Shown: positions 35,563 through 46,773 of the stretch, piece by piece
Numbering within the stretch: position 1 is the stretch's first letter
Layout of the letters: each line of letters opens with the position of its first letter
Origin: Mya arenaria
Taxonomy: Eukaryota > Mollusca > Bivalvia > Myida > Myidae
Length of the DNA stretch: 64,000 nucleotides
NCBI RefSeq assembly: GCF_026914265.1
Contig: NC_069125.1
Location: 67,321,479-67,385,478, forward strand
Direction: 5' to 3'
The notes under the pieces: model-generated
Told to the model about the DNA's origin: nothing
The model's input: only the letters and a program-made list of their open reading frames with translations
The model's database searches: none
Translations under genes and position numbers: made by a program

Positions 35563-36916
35563 GTATTTGTCCAAATCAAACGTTTTTTTTTGTTGCGGTA
35601 TTATTTTGAGGAGTATATGTCAGGCAAAGACTGTAAACTGTTTTTATTTCTTTTAACATCGACTGATTACTGTAGATGTTGCTATTTAATTGTAAAAGCA
35701 TTGTCATATTTTAAATATTTAAAAAAATGTCAATGTGTTATCAAACATGCTTTGAATATAATCGTTTTAGTGTATACGTCAATTTCTGAAACAGACGGAT
35801 TAATATTTTCCAGCTAATCAACAACTTTAGATACTTGATACAAGAAAAACGACTATTGTGGCAGAGCTAGGGTATCGGTTAATGCAACCGAATACTTTGT
35901 GCGTGTATGGTTGCCTGTCCGAATCGACTCATTAGAAGCTTTGGGACATAAGTCAGATTTGGTTTCATTGTGGCTTCAATACGTCAATAAACCTGTTTCT
36001 GAAATTCGTATAGTAATTTGAAAAAGAAACAGGATATTGGATACATGCAAACTTTACTAGCCACACTCAAAGTTGTATGGGACAATATACCAATAGTCTG
36101 ATATAAATGCAATTTTATGTTGGGTTATGGCATTAAATAATTTATATCGTCATGACAATGCATAATTACATCTGATGCATCCGGGATTTGTCATCTTCGA
36201 TCCGCTGGCACATGCAGCTCGCACAAGCCACGTGACGCACTGTAAGGACGAATAAACTATAACTCAGTAAGTCGGCAGCCGTTGGAGTTTCGACCAAGAC
36301 CAGCGAGCAGGTCCTGAAGAGGGCAATCTCCCATTCTTTACAAACTATCTGCGTTGTGGGGCTATATCGAGGCTCCACAGTTTGGCTTCAAAACAAACTG
36401 ATTTGACTATTACCTAACTGACTGGTGGGGGTAAATGTCCCTCTTTGCTTTTAGTAACACGGGTTATGTTACATGGTCAAGTCACTACAATTCAGGCTTT
36501 CACAGCGGTTTGGATTCAATGTTTGGGTAGGGGTAATTTTACCTCCATGCTTTTAGACACACGAGGTTTCCGACGGGGTCAAGTCACTATAACGGAGCTA
36601 AATAGGTGCAGACAAACTTTGATAGGATAATATGTGAATTAACTCCAGTAAGACTATTACTTAAATTTCAAAATGCATCTTATTGCTGCCTCAATGTGAC
36701 TGTGACATTCAGTCTCTTATTGTCCCTTTTGGCATATAAAAACATTTGGCGCCGTGATATGACGTTGCACAATACTCCACAAACCACACGGTGGATATAA
36801 CAGTATATACAAAAACTAGGTGTGTTTATCAAAAATTGTTAGGTACCGCCTTGGAACGGTCAGTAAAATGTAAATTTAATGGGGGTTTAAACTAGTTTGC
36901 GTGCACAACCTCACTC
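35563..36916. other. Duplicated spacer of unit C, second part
   Basis: Unit homology resumes at about 35780 (TTTCTGAAACAGACGGATTA, as at 4460 and 17570) and continues to about 36850, including the leader-like mini-ORF remnant near 36378. No gene supported. Confidence 0.55.
36613..36768. repeat. 156-bp segment duplicated at 38417-38572 (copy 1)
   Basis: Near-identical direct copy of 38417-38572, from CAAACTTTGATAGGATAATA to GACGTTGC, with about five differences. The two copies lie about 1.8 kb apart and flank the 454-bp element and a TAA microsatellite. Confidence 0.8.
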
Positions 36917-36920
36917 TTAT

Positions 36921-37374
36921 GCCTCAAGACCACAGTTATCTGCCCCCCGTTGACCAAGATCCGGATGTGAATACAGAAAAAAAGAGTGTTTGTGTTCAAG
37001 TATCAATATTTTATTAAAATTGAATGAAAAAGAAGCAAAAAATGTTCTTTTTGCAGAGAACTTGACTGAATTTGACACTCTATTGCAGAAATTGATAGTT
37101 TTCAATGTAAATATTGGAAAAATCATAGCTTGTGGAAGTCTGAAAATTAGTTGTTTGTAGCCGATTGACTCCCTGGCGGAAGGGTTATGTATTTGAACTC
37201 AGTTTTGACAGTCGGGTCAATGGTCAACATGGTGTTTTCTTGTAATTATATTTTGTGTCTTGAATTGTTCTAGAGATGCCATGTCCTTGTTTTTCAATTG
37301 GGGTGTGTATAAAGTCAAAAGCCAGGTTAGTGTCTATATGAAACATATAGTAAAAATAACTGTGGTCTCACGCC
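36921..37374. mobile_element. 454-bp non-autonomous inverted-repeat element, copy 1
   Basis: The ends read GCCTCAAGACCACAGTTAT and, inverted, ATAACTGTGGTCTCACGCC. It is flanked on both sides by TTAT (36917-36920 and 37375-37378). Copy 2 at 49913-50366 has exactly the same length and differs at roughly six positions by eye. No coding capacity. The 4-bp target duplication limits the possible superfamilies, but I cannot name one. Confidence 0.8.
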
Positions 37375-37457
37375 TTATCGCAACAATCCTAAATAAAGTA
37401 AAAACGTAACAGGTATATCTTATCAAAGTTTGCATTAACTTAAGGGAACTTAACAAT

Positions 37458-37459
37458 AA

Positions 37460-37519
<60 letters not shown>

Positions 37520-37535
37520 TATAATAACAATAATA
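37458..37535. repeat. (TAA)n microsatellite
   Basis: A near-pure run of about 25 units. Confidence 0.95.
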
Positions 37536-40258
37536 AAATAATAGGTAAACCCCAAGTACTTAATTGATTAGGGATCCAAACTCTATCTGCAGACGAAGGA
37601 ATACAATTCAGAGTACCTAATGCAAAAACTTATCAAAGATACGATGCAGTTATTGTTCGAAACTATGAGCATCATACAGTCTGCCGTAGCAAATAAAAGG
37701 TTTAAAACTGTGTTATCATAGAGTTTCATAATAAATAGCATCATTTTACTAAAACTGAGAACAAACAAAGAAAACATTATTAAAAATCAAAACGACATGT
37801 ATAAATAGCTAAACCTTTATTCCAAATGATTACCTAACTGATAACTTTATTACCCCAATTTCTCACAGAAAGAGATTACCTAGAAGTAGTTGGAAATTTT
37901 CAAAAAGACTTTAAACATTTAGACATAATATTATAATTATCACGTAACTAAACGTGTTGTATTTTGTTTTTTATTACTGAAATGCACTATGGCTAAGGAG
38001 ACAATACTCGTGTGAAAAACAGCCAGCATTGATTTACTAGAGCATTTGGTATTTTCACATTTATAAATGACGTCAATTTACTTATAAACTCTTGTCATAT
38101 TTAACCTAATTTACGTTCAATTAAAAAGGTGAAATGGGTGCTTTTATTTCCTCTTATTTGCTTCAGGGAAACTATTCCCATTGTATTTCACATAACTAGA
38201 ATCAAGGTTTTTTCTCAACTTTGATTTTATGTTATTAAAAATGTTAATTTTGATTTTCAATGTCAGACGTTTTAAATGAAATTTAATCATTTTTATTGGA
38301 AGCATCTTACAAACCGTCATCTGTAGTACTTTCAGAACTTTCATTTTGTATAACATTTCCATTGGTCAGAAAATCGTTCCGCACATATTCAGTTAATTAA
38401 ATCAAAAAGTTAACTGCAAAACTTTGATAGGATAATATGTGAATTAACTCCAGTAAGACTATTACTTTAATTTCAAAATGCATCTTATTGCTGCCTCAAT
38501 GTGACTGTGACATTCAGTCTCTTATTGTCCCTTTTGGCATATAAAACATTTGGCGCCGTGATGGGACGTTGCGGGGTCAAACCATAACAACAATGTTCAA
38601 TCGCTCTTTGGTTAAATTGAGCACAAACATATAAAACATAGGTAATTTATGTTTTTTTTTAAGTTTCTGTTATACCAAATTACTATTATTGTGGTGGGCG
38701 AGGCATATCGCTAGTTTGTTGATATTGTTGTTTTTGTTAAAATATTGACCAATAAAGATACTTTTAATTGATGCGTATTAATAAGAGAGGATTTGACGCA
38801 TAACCACATGGAAAAACTCGGCAAAAGTTAGTCGATTTCCAAAATTCTTTCACTAATTCAATTTGTAAGTATTTTCCTTTTAAACAACTCTTAACTTATG
38901 TTGTCATTTCCTTTAATTGGAAAAATAAGATGCTTAATTGCTGATATTCACGCAATTAATGCATTTATTTCTTGTTATTTTATTATTTTATAGTAAGTCT
39001 TTATTTAAAAACGTAATTTTCTATGGAAAATTCACATATCGTGTCATGAACATACTATAATATCATGACGCCATCAAAACAATCAAAATCTTACTGTTAA
39101 AGTCATCTCAATGTTTGTTGTTGTTTTTCATAGGGAACATATCAGTATTTATTTTAGTGAATCGCCCAAATTTCTACATTTGAAGGAATCAACGTTTCTG
39201 AATTTTTTTTAGGTTCAATCATTGGCAAGTATATGTTCTTTCAAACACATTCCATGCTTTGTAAATGTTGCTATGGATTTTTTTGGAAGAATTAAGATCT
39301 CTGAAAAATCATTCCATTCAAACGTAGAAGTTCTACAAGTATAGGAATACATGTAGTTTAATGTCCCGAAATTGTTTACACTTTGGAAACAACAATGTCG
39401 TGTGGCTTTGAAGTTGTCGCATCCTTGTTTAAGAAATATGTTTGTTTATTATTAACGAGGAAGTGAATTTAAGTCACTAATTTAGGTCACACATACCTTA
39501 TTTACAAAGGTGTCTTGAACAAGTCATGAGCCATTGTTGATTAAACAGTCTTGAACTTTTTTTTGTACAAAATGGTAAGCATTTTGTCGATAGCGGTAAT
39601 AAAATATTCGTTCATGAGGTGGATGGATAGCATATAGGGGGACAATGACACTCACCAGTGTGTCAGGAATTAGCATGCTGTAAACCAACGCCGCACGACA
39701 TAAACCACTATTAACAAATAAACTTAGCGAGACGTGCTCGTCAAGCAGTCAATCAACGCCCTGGGGAAATGCCAGTTTGCACTAAAGAGACAGTGTGGCT
39801 TCGGACAGCCCATTTCAATTTTTTTTTGGAAGATAATCTTAAGATTACATACGATGAAAAATCTAATCTAGGACCTCACATCGTAGCATACAACATGCGC
39901 AGCGTGAATGACTAGACGCAAACACCATACTCTTGATATATAGCATTATCAAACTCTTAGATACCCGTAGATAAACGAGCTTTCTGAAACGCAGAAATTA
40001 TACGTGTATATTTAAATCAATTCATAACCACCTCAATAGCACTCAATCATTATAACTCTAACTATAGTCATGAAAGGCACATTGCTCGAAGCAAAAACGG
40101 CAACAAAAGATAAGCAACGTCAAATGAATATATAAATCCAATGACTGAGTAACAATTATTTACATAAATGAATTGAGTGGAAATGAAATATCCAAAATTC
40201 GTTTGTTGCTGGATGGCAGTTATCTTCTAAAACATTAAAACAGACGTATATCCTATAC
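37536..40258. other. Spacer downstream of GALNT-C
   Basis: AT-rich and without a supported gene. It includes the second 156-bp segment copy (38417-38572). About 39830-40258 closely matches 46370-46773 and, less fully, 63490-63770. This is the shared 3' flank of the second GALNT subfamily. Confidence 0.55.
38417..38572. repeat. 156-bp segment, copy 2
   Basis: Direct copy of 36613-36768. Flanking sequences differ on both sides, so only this segment moved or was duplicated. Confidence 0.8.
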
Positions 40259-42023
40259 TTATTGAGTTGGGAGAGCAGGCCATTCCCATACTTGTTGAAG
40301 TCTAGCGGCATCACAATTTTCCAAAGTCACATGCTCTCTCTCATCATAGCCAAGACATCTCCCAGTCTCAATATGCTGAATAGCTCTATTCGGTAGCAAA
40401 TTCCACTGATACTCTGGATATTTCCACCAGTACACCGGGTCTTTATCTACTACCAATGAGCCAGACTGATCTGACTTGAGCAAAAATACCTTGTTTTTTA
40501 TCCGACCATCTTCTGTCATAACGAAATACTGGTTATCCCAAGTATTGCTGGGATATAAAATTAACGTTTGTCTGCCAGACCCTGGAATAACTGCGCAATC
40601 AATATATTTTCGCGCGAGTTTATTCAAAATGGGTCCATACCGCTGAGGATTTTGAGGAAAATAAACTGCACGAGATATTTCTTTAATTTTCGTTATAAAA
40701 TAATCATAGTTATGGCAATTGTTCTGTTCTCGTATCCTGTTCCTTTCACTAACATCTCCAACGTCTACATCTGGTTTCATATTATTTAAGTGGTCAAGCA
40801 TGATTTCTTTCGTCATACCATCAGTACATACATCGGCAAACCTGAATTTGTTTTTGTGCAAGTATGAACTTCTTTTTTCTATCCCTTGCCAGGGAGGCAT
40901 CCTGTACAAATGATCAATCTTTGAACAAGGAATCATTTCGACACGACCACCACACAGCCAGGTTTTCACTGCCATTTCGATATGTTCCGATCACCAAACC
41001 TCCATTCCTGGGTCAAAGCCTCCTAGCTGAAGAAAGAATTCCTTATGCATTGCCATCATCATGCCCGGTACCATACACAATTCGATTGGGTCTACACTTC
41101 CGTTGCGTTTTAATATAAACTCGTCAGAAAAACGTGCCCACTGCTCATTGATAGTAATCTGTTCAAAGCTAAGGAAAAGTCTATTTGTATCGCCTGTCCT
41201 GTATTCAAACGATTCTCTATCTATCGCTCCAACATGAGATGTTTGGCGTTTGGTTCTTGGACAAGTCTATTGAGAACGGGCTCCAACCAACCGATGTTGA
41301 ACTCGATGTGACTATCAAGCACAATGAAATACACTGACCTTGCCCGCTCAATTCCCTGCTGTCTGGCCATCATCAAACCACGAGATTTCTCGCTCCGAAT
41401 AAGTATCACATTATCCATGTTCCTCACATGGATTTGTACTCCAATAACTGTGCTCCTATCTACAGTTACGTTTTTAACAAGAATGATTTCTTCGAGAAGT
41501 TCGCTAGGACACGTGTCTCCATACACAGTTCTCATTAACGTACTTAGAGGTTCATCCCGGAAGATGATGATAATGCTGGCAGTTGGGAGATTGTTTGGAT
41601 ATACTATATCTCTGCATTTTTGAGACCTTTTGTCAGCTAGCGTCCGACGGAACCCAATCAGATCACTTATGAACATGTTCATCCCGTATTTCAGTGATTC
41701 GTTCCTTCTCTTCATGTAGTCTGGGTCATCATTCAGTTATCCAATATCAACTTTCGAACCCATTGCCCCGGGAAAAGATCTACAATGATCTTTTCCCCAT
41801 GTGGTTTTAGTTAATATCCTCCATCTGTGTGGTTTATAACTTTAAGTGTCATTATTTCTTCACTTTCCTTAATTGCTCCAATAGTGTTTGCATCTCTGGA
41901 ATTCAACTTTATAGAAACAACATTGATAAAGGCTTATATTAGCAATGCCATAATCATAAGCGCTGCAATTACAAATGCTTTGAAAAACAGTCGAAGAAGT
42001 TTTCGTGTGTTGATTATGTACAT
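40259..42023 (-). pseudogene. GALNT: GALNT-like copy C, pseudogene
   Basis: Full-length but disabled member of the second GALNT subfamily, best compared with GALNT-D, from which it lies about 6.5 kb away with shared 3' flank. The ATG (42023), the membrane-anchor region, most of the GT-A domain (including LDSH) and the whole lectin domain (CIDCA region, RCLGYDEREH, QQVWEW) are recognisable. The damage includes an in-frame TAA at 41737-41739 in the stem, a rearranged stem segment at about 41770-41820, a six-base loss near 41515, a four-base loss near 41240 that shifts the frame, and TGA for the second glycine codon of VWGSE at 40991-40993. No single reading frame covers the catalytic site, so it is not expected to make enzyme. 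Confidence 0.88.
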
Positions 42024-42383
42024 ATTAAATTAAGAAATGTTAAGTATTATTAAACCTGATTGTTCATGTAAATGTTAACCGATTCGCCGTTGTATATGCA
42101 TTGTTGTTCGTGCGTATTAGTAAGAGATAAGTAAAATAAACCCTGGAACAGATGTCGTCTTTCTATTAATGTCAATAATGACCATGCATGTTAACGGCGC
42201 TTACATTTCCTAAGTTCAGCAAAAGCGTGAAATTTGAATTCGGTATGAAAGTTGATATCGTTTTTCGTTAATAATACACAAGTAATTCTAAACAAGAGAA
42301 ATAACGGTATTTATATAATTATAGTCATGGGTTAAATATGTGACATAAATATACTTAAAGGTACTGTTTATATGAAACGAAGC
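42024..42383. other. 5' flank of GALNT-C
   Basis: The first few hundred bases match the 5' flank of GALNT-D (48550-49010), including ATTCGGTATGA(A/G)AGTTGATA, which confirms a tandem duplication that included upstream DNA. No distinct promoter motif is evident. Confidence 0.5.
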
Positions 42384-42530
42384 CTACATCCACCTGGGCG
42401 CACACTTCGGGCCTCTGTGCCCGGACAGTAAGGCTGCCTTCCCATGCTTAAAACATGTCGCGGACTATAACGGCGGCATGAAACTCAAGCTCACCCTCCT
42501 CGTGTTTTCGCTGTCCAAACATCACTAGGA
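42384..42530 (+). pseudogene. Thioredoxin-like (DsbA-fold) exon relic, copy 1
   Basis: The plus strand encodes AYIHLGAHFGPLCPDSKAAF, then LKHVADY and MKLKLTLLVFSLSKHH, followed by a stop. The GPLCPDSK...VADYY...PLPYHH pattern, better kept in copy 2, matches one segment of eukaryotic DsbA-like thioredoxin-fold proteins in which CPDS replaces CxxC (family recalled, not searched). Only one exon-sized piece is present, and no good donor follows it. Confidence 0.5.
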
Positions 42531-43700
42531 AATTATGTGAGTATTGAACAGTCGGTACCACGTTTCTTGATATATTGATATATGAAGTGTTTCTGCTCCA
42601 TGTGCTTTAAATCTATAAATATCCGCACTTTTGTTATTGAGCTCACATAAGCAGATTCCACCTTTCTTCTTTTCAAATGACAAACGATAAAAATCTTACA
42701 AAGTGTAAGACTACCCGCGGGTTATTGAAGATATGGTTCACGGGTCCAAGCTTTCTACCCATCCATGACCTATTTTTAAACAGACGTAAGAGCACTATAA
42801 GTATCAAGGTCCTTGAACATCCATGAACACAATATTGAAAGTCTATGGCGGAAACATTTTGATGCTTATATGTCCAAACATTGACCGTTTGACCTGTAAT
42901 ACCGTGCTCCAATCAGTATGTTAATATTGAAAATAACATGTTACATGTTTTTAAATATCGGAAGTAGATATTTCCGAAAAAAGCTGACTTGAAATTTAAA
43001 ATAGTTTTAGGCCACTAAACCAGGCTGCCAACTCCATGCCGCTAATCCGATTGACAGCTAGTTCGCTTCTTTGTTTTCAAAACTGCTTGAAATGAAAACA
43101 AAATAGGATTCCCATTGTTCATTTAGGTGCTGAAAATGATCGATTTAAGACAAAACATATTTTTCTAAATGGGGAAGTCGGTTTAGAAAAATGCTGAGAA
43201 TCGATACAGGATGTTAATTTGTTCATATTTGTGTTATCCAGGAAAAACGGTAAAAAAGGCTTTGACATGGAAACCAATTTAAGGCCATTAGGCCGCCGAT
43301 TTCATGCCGCCAGGATGCCACGTATTACAGCAAATATATATAATATCAAAACTATCAGTTGACATAAAATAAGTGTTTTATAGCCTAAATACCAGTAATG
43401 AGTTTATAGATATTCCTGATCACTCATTTCTTAAATGCTAATATAATTTTGATAATACCTATGCAAGGAAATCTGGTGTGCCAGTTTCAGTTCAACCCAA
43501 TGCAGATTATGTCATTTTTCGGGCAAATAGTATTCCAAATCATTTATTTTCTTGTGATGTATGTGAGATGCTTTTTGGAAACTGTAAACTCTTTGCATGT
43601 ATTGAAGCCATCGAAGACCGAGCTATGCTTTTTGGGGAACAGGAAAATACACACCAAACTCTGCTGTTGCTGGTGATATGGGCTGAGAACCAGTGGCATT
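42531..43700. repeat. Duplicated block, copy 1 (also at 54126-55615)
   Basis: Continuous with the thioredoxin-like relic and shared with the second block: GTTTCTGCTCCATGTGCTTT (42591 against about 54330), a minus-strand frame with VHGCSRTL and LFKNR, decayed GGCCGCTA-like patches (43010-43050, 43270-43320) resembling the fold-back core, and ATGTCATTTTTCGGGCAAAT (43508 against 55520). The 43478-43726 frame is open but not kept in copy 2. No confident gene. Confidence 0.6.
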
Positions 43701-46700
43701 TTTGTGTAAAGAGTATTCTGTGTTAAACTCATTGTGGGGATAATGTAGACCTCACTAATCCTGTAAACAACAGTATACTATTAAAACACTGTTAAATGCT
43801 GCCATGGGTGAGTGTGTAGATGAGTGCCTTGTATCAGTATATTGTTTTATGGTTTAAACTTGTCACGTTGGAAACATATTAAGATTGTATCATAAAATTT
43901 AATTTGTCTGTAAGATGAGTAATATGTTTTTTTTATTTTTAACTTTTAAATATCCAGAAATATAAAATATGTGAATAATGTATGCCTAACATTTTAAGTA
44001 CTGGTTTGAAGTAATCAGAAAATATAAAACAATTCACATATGCATTAACAACTCTTAAGTAGTCGGACCTAGTAGTGTTATGCTATGTTTAACTGTTTAA
44101 AACATTGTATAAACTTTTAGTTTTCAATGTTTACATTTGTGACATTAAAACACTTCAGTTTGTAAATATTGTATTAAGTCTAATATAACTCTAATCTGAG
44201 TGGCAATGTACTCGCGGATATGTTAATAATTAGTGATATGAACTGTATGCTTGATGTACATTGATGAGACGTAAATAAACTATTAAATATATCATGAGAT
44301 ATAGGCTTTTCAAAATGGATTAAACAGCCAGACTTATTAATTGGATTAATCGATAATTGTCATTATTTAGAAAAATATATATGTATAATGTGTCATTTAG
44401 CATCTAGTAAGTCGGTACCGGTAAATAAAATCAAACGTATTGCAAGGCTTAAGAATAAAAAATCAGATATGTATGTAGTTTGTTACTTTGTATCTTTTTC
44501 TAACAAACTGACAAGCACATTTACGCAAATTATCAACAAAACAACCAAAATCAAGCATTAGATAAATTTTGTGTGAACTGAATGTAAAGAGTCTCTGACT
44601 TGAGTAAAATGATAACAAACTCTTAAGGAAATCTAAAGGAAATGAAATTATCACTGACAAATTGTCAAATATTACACCAGACACGTGGGGACACTGTGCA
44701 TTGTGGTCGCAGAAATGGTATTGCGGGAGATATTTTCCCTCCCACAGCGATTTTTTTTTAAAAATCAACTCTCATTCACTCGGTTTGAAGCTCTTTTTAC
44801 GGAGGTTTAAAGAGGTAGCAATCTCATTTAAGTACATTTATTGATGACATTAATAAAATCAAAACGCTGAAAGTGCTGAATGCGGCAATGCCTTGATTGT
44901 ATCAATTGTTTGTTCACCAAAAGCGAAAATAATGTTGTCTTGAAACTTACAACTTGAAAACCTTTGGTTCAAGTGTCGAATGTCATATGTCGCATCTTTT
45001 TTTCAATTTATAAATTCCTATATAAGTAAAATCTCTAGATGGTCTATGAAAGAAGATGCGCCGATACAACCACAAATATCGCGTTTTTCTCTAGGCAGTC
45101 TTTTAAAAAAAATATCAATCGAAGTGAAAGTCAAATCTCTCATCTTTTTTATTGAAATTCAAATGAAATACACACAGCTTTCCTATATACCATGTACTAA
45201 AAATTTGAAAGAAAAAAGGTGCAAAAATGTAACATACAAATTAACCGTTTTTTTACTTGGGCAATTAAAAAGACGAGGTGAATGATCACGATGACCCTAA
45301 CAGGATTCCGTAACTGTTATGTAACCGTTTGGTGTTGCGCATATATCAACTTTGGACTTGACTACCAAGGATTTTAGATGGTATCGTTGTACTAGTTAAA
45401 TACTCATGAAGTTTAGACCGAAAAGAAATATAGATGCTCTAACTTTTAGTGCATTTAACATATAAAAAGAAAGACTGCAGTGTCAGCCAACATGTTCCGT
45501 GTCGCATTGTCACGATTTAAACGTCCCATGTTAAACAAACGCTACAGGGCAAATTTCACCAATTCGGAGGTGCCTATTCATTTGTACATGCCTTATTTCT
45601 TTTAATTAACACATGACCGAGAATCAAAGCAGAACATTTGCTACCTTCCATATTTGTAGCTTTTGGAGCTGAATCGTTTGAGATTTCAAAAACAGGCTTA
45701 ACATGCTGCATTTACTTCATCTACTTCTTATTCTTTACATTTTCGGTGCATGGTTTGTCCTCGTACACCGGATATTGTCATTTTACCGAATACACAGTGG
45801 CTACGTTCAACTAAGTTTATTTTTCGTAGGAGAAACGTAACTAGAAATCAGTATTACCCAGCATAAGAGTGGTATGTTCACTCTCTTCTTTCTACAGGTT
45901 CGATGAAACAGAATGGCATGCATGTAATTATAATCGCCTTAACACTGTCATATATTCACATAAAAATCGTGAATTTACCTTAATATATTTTGAAAAATGC
46001 CAAGGCAAAATTTAAGTGTGTTGTTTTTACCTTTATGCATAACTCCATATCGCACTCTACCAAGTTTCATGAATGAAACTTAAATACTTTTGAGTAAAGC
46101 CAATGACCAGGGTTTTCTTTGACGGACAGACGACAGGACCTCAAATACCATCCGGTTAAAAGGGTAGGACATATTTTATTATGCAACACTATTATTTGAG
46201 AAAAGATGATATATTCAAACGGGACATCCACATAAAGTTATTGAGTAGATAATGTAGAAAGTTTAACAAGTAATTCCCTTCTCTAACTGTTTACCCATGA
46301 TTCAATCGTTCAAAAGATGATATCAATTAATACTGCATTGTTGTGATATTCGTTACAATTCTATGACCTCATTTCGTAGCATACTGCATGCGCAGCGTGA
46401 ATGACAAGACGCAAACACCATACTCTTGATGTATAGCATTATCAAACTCTTCGATACCCATAGATAAACGAGCTTTTTGAAACACTTATTTTATACTTTA
46501 TAATTTTAGATGAATTCATAATCACCTCGATAGCATTCATAGCGTTTCCGTCTCACGCGTTAACTCAATCATTATAACTCTAACTAAAGTTGATCAAAAC
46601 CGGCAACGAGAAACAAGAAGCGTCACATGACAACAAACATATATAAATCCAATAACTGAATAACAATTATTTGTTTTAGTAAAATGAATTCATTTTAAAG

Positions 46701-46773
46701 GAAATATCCAGAATTATTCGTCGTTGGATGGTAGTTATCTTCTAAAACGTTAAAACGGACGTCAAGCCTTCAC
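43701..46773. other. Spacer between the duplicated block and GALNT-D
   Basis: AT-rich with no recognised gene. The 44980-45285 frame (101 codons) has no recognisable domain and no paralogue in the window. Around 46060-46160 is a GACGGACAGACGACAGGACC tract typical of a dispersed repeat end. From about 46370 the 3' flank of the GALNT subfamily begins. Confidence 0.5.

Noticed and set aside
37334-37555. Ile-rich minus-strand frame
   Set aside because: Artefact of the (TAA)n run next to the 454-bp element.
43478-43726. 83-codon plus-strand frame with several cysteines
   Set aside because: The second copy of the block (near 55490) does not keep the frame, and no domain is recognised.
44980-45285. 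101-codon plus-strand frame with a basic tail
   Set aside because: No recognisable domain, no paralogue in the window, AT-rich composition like the spacer.
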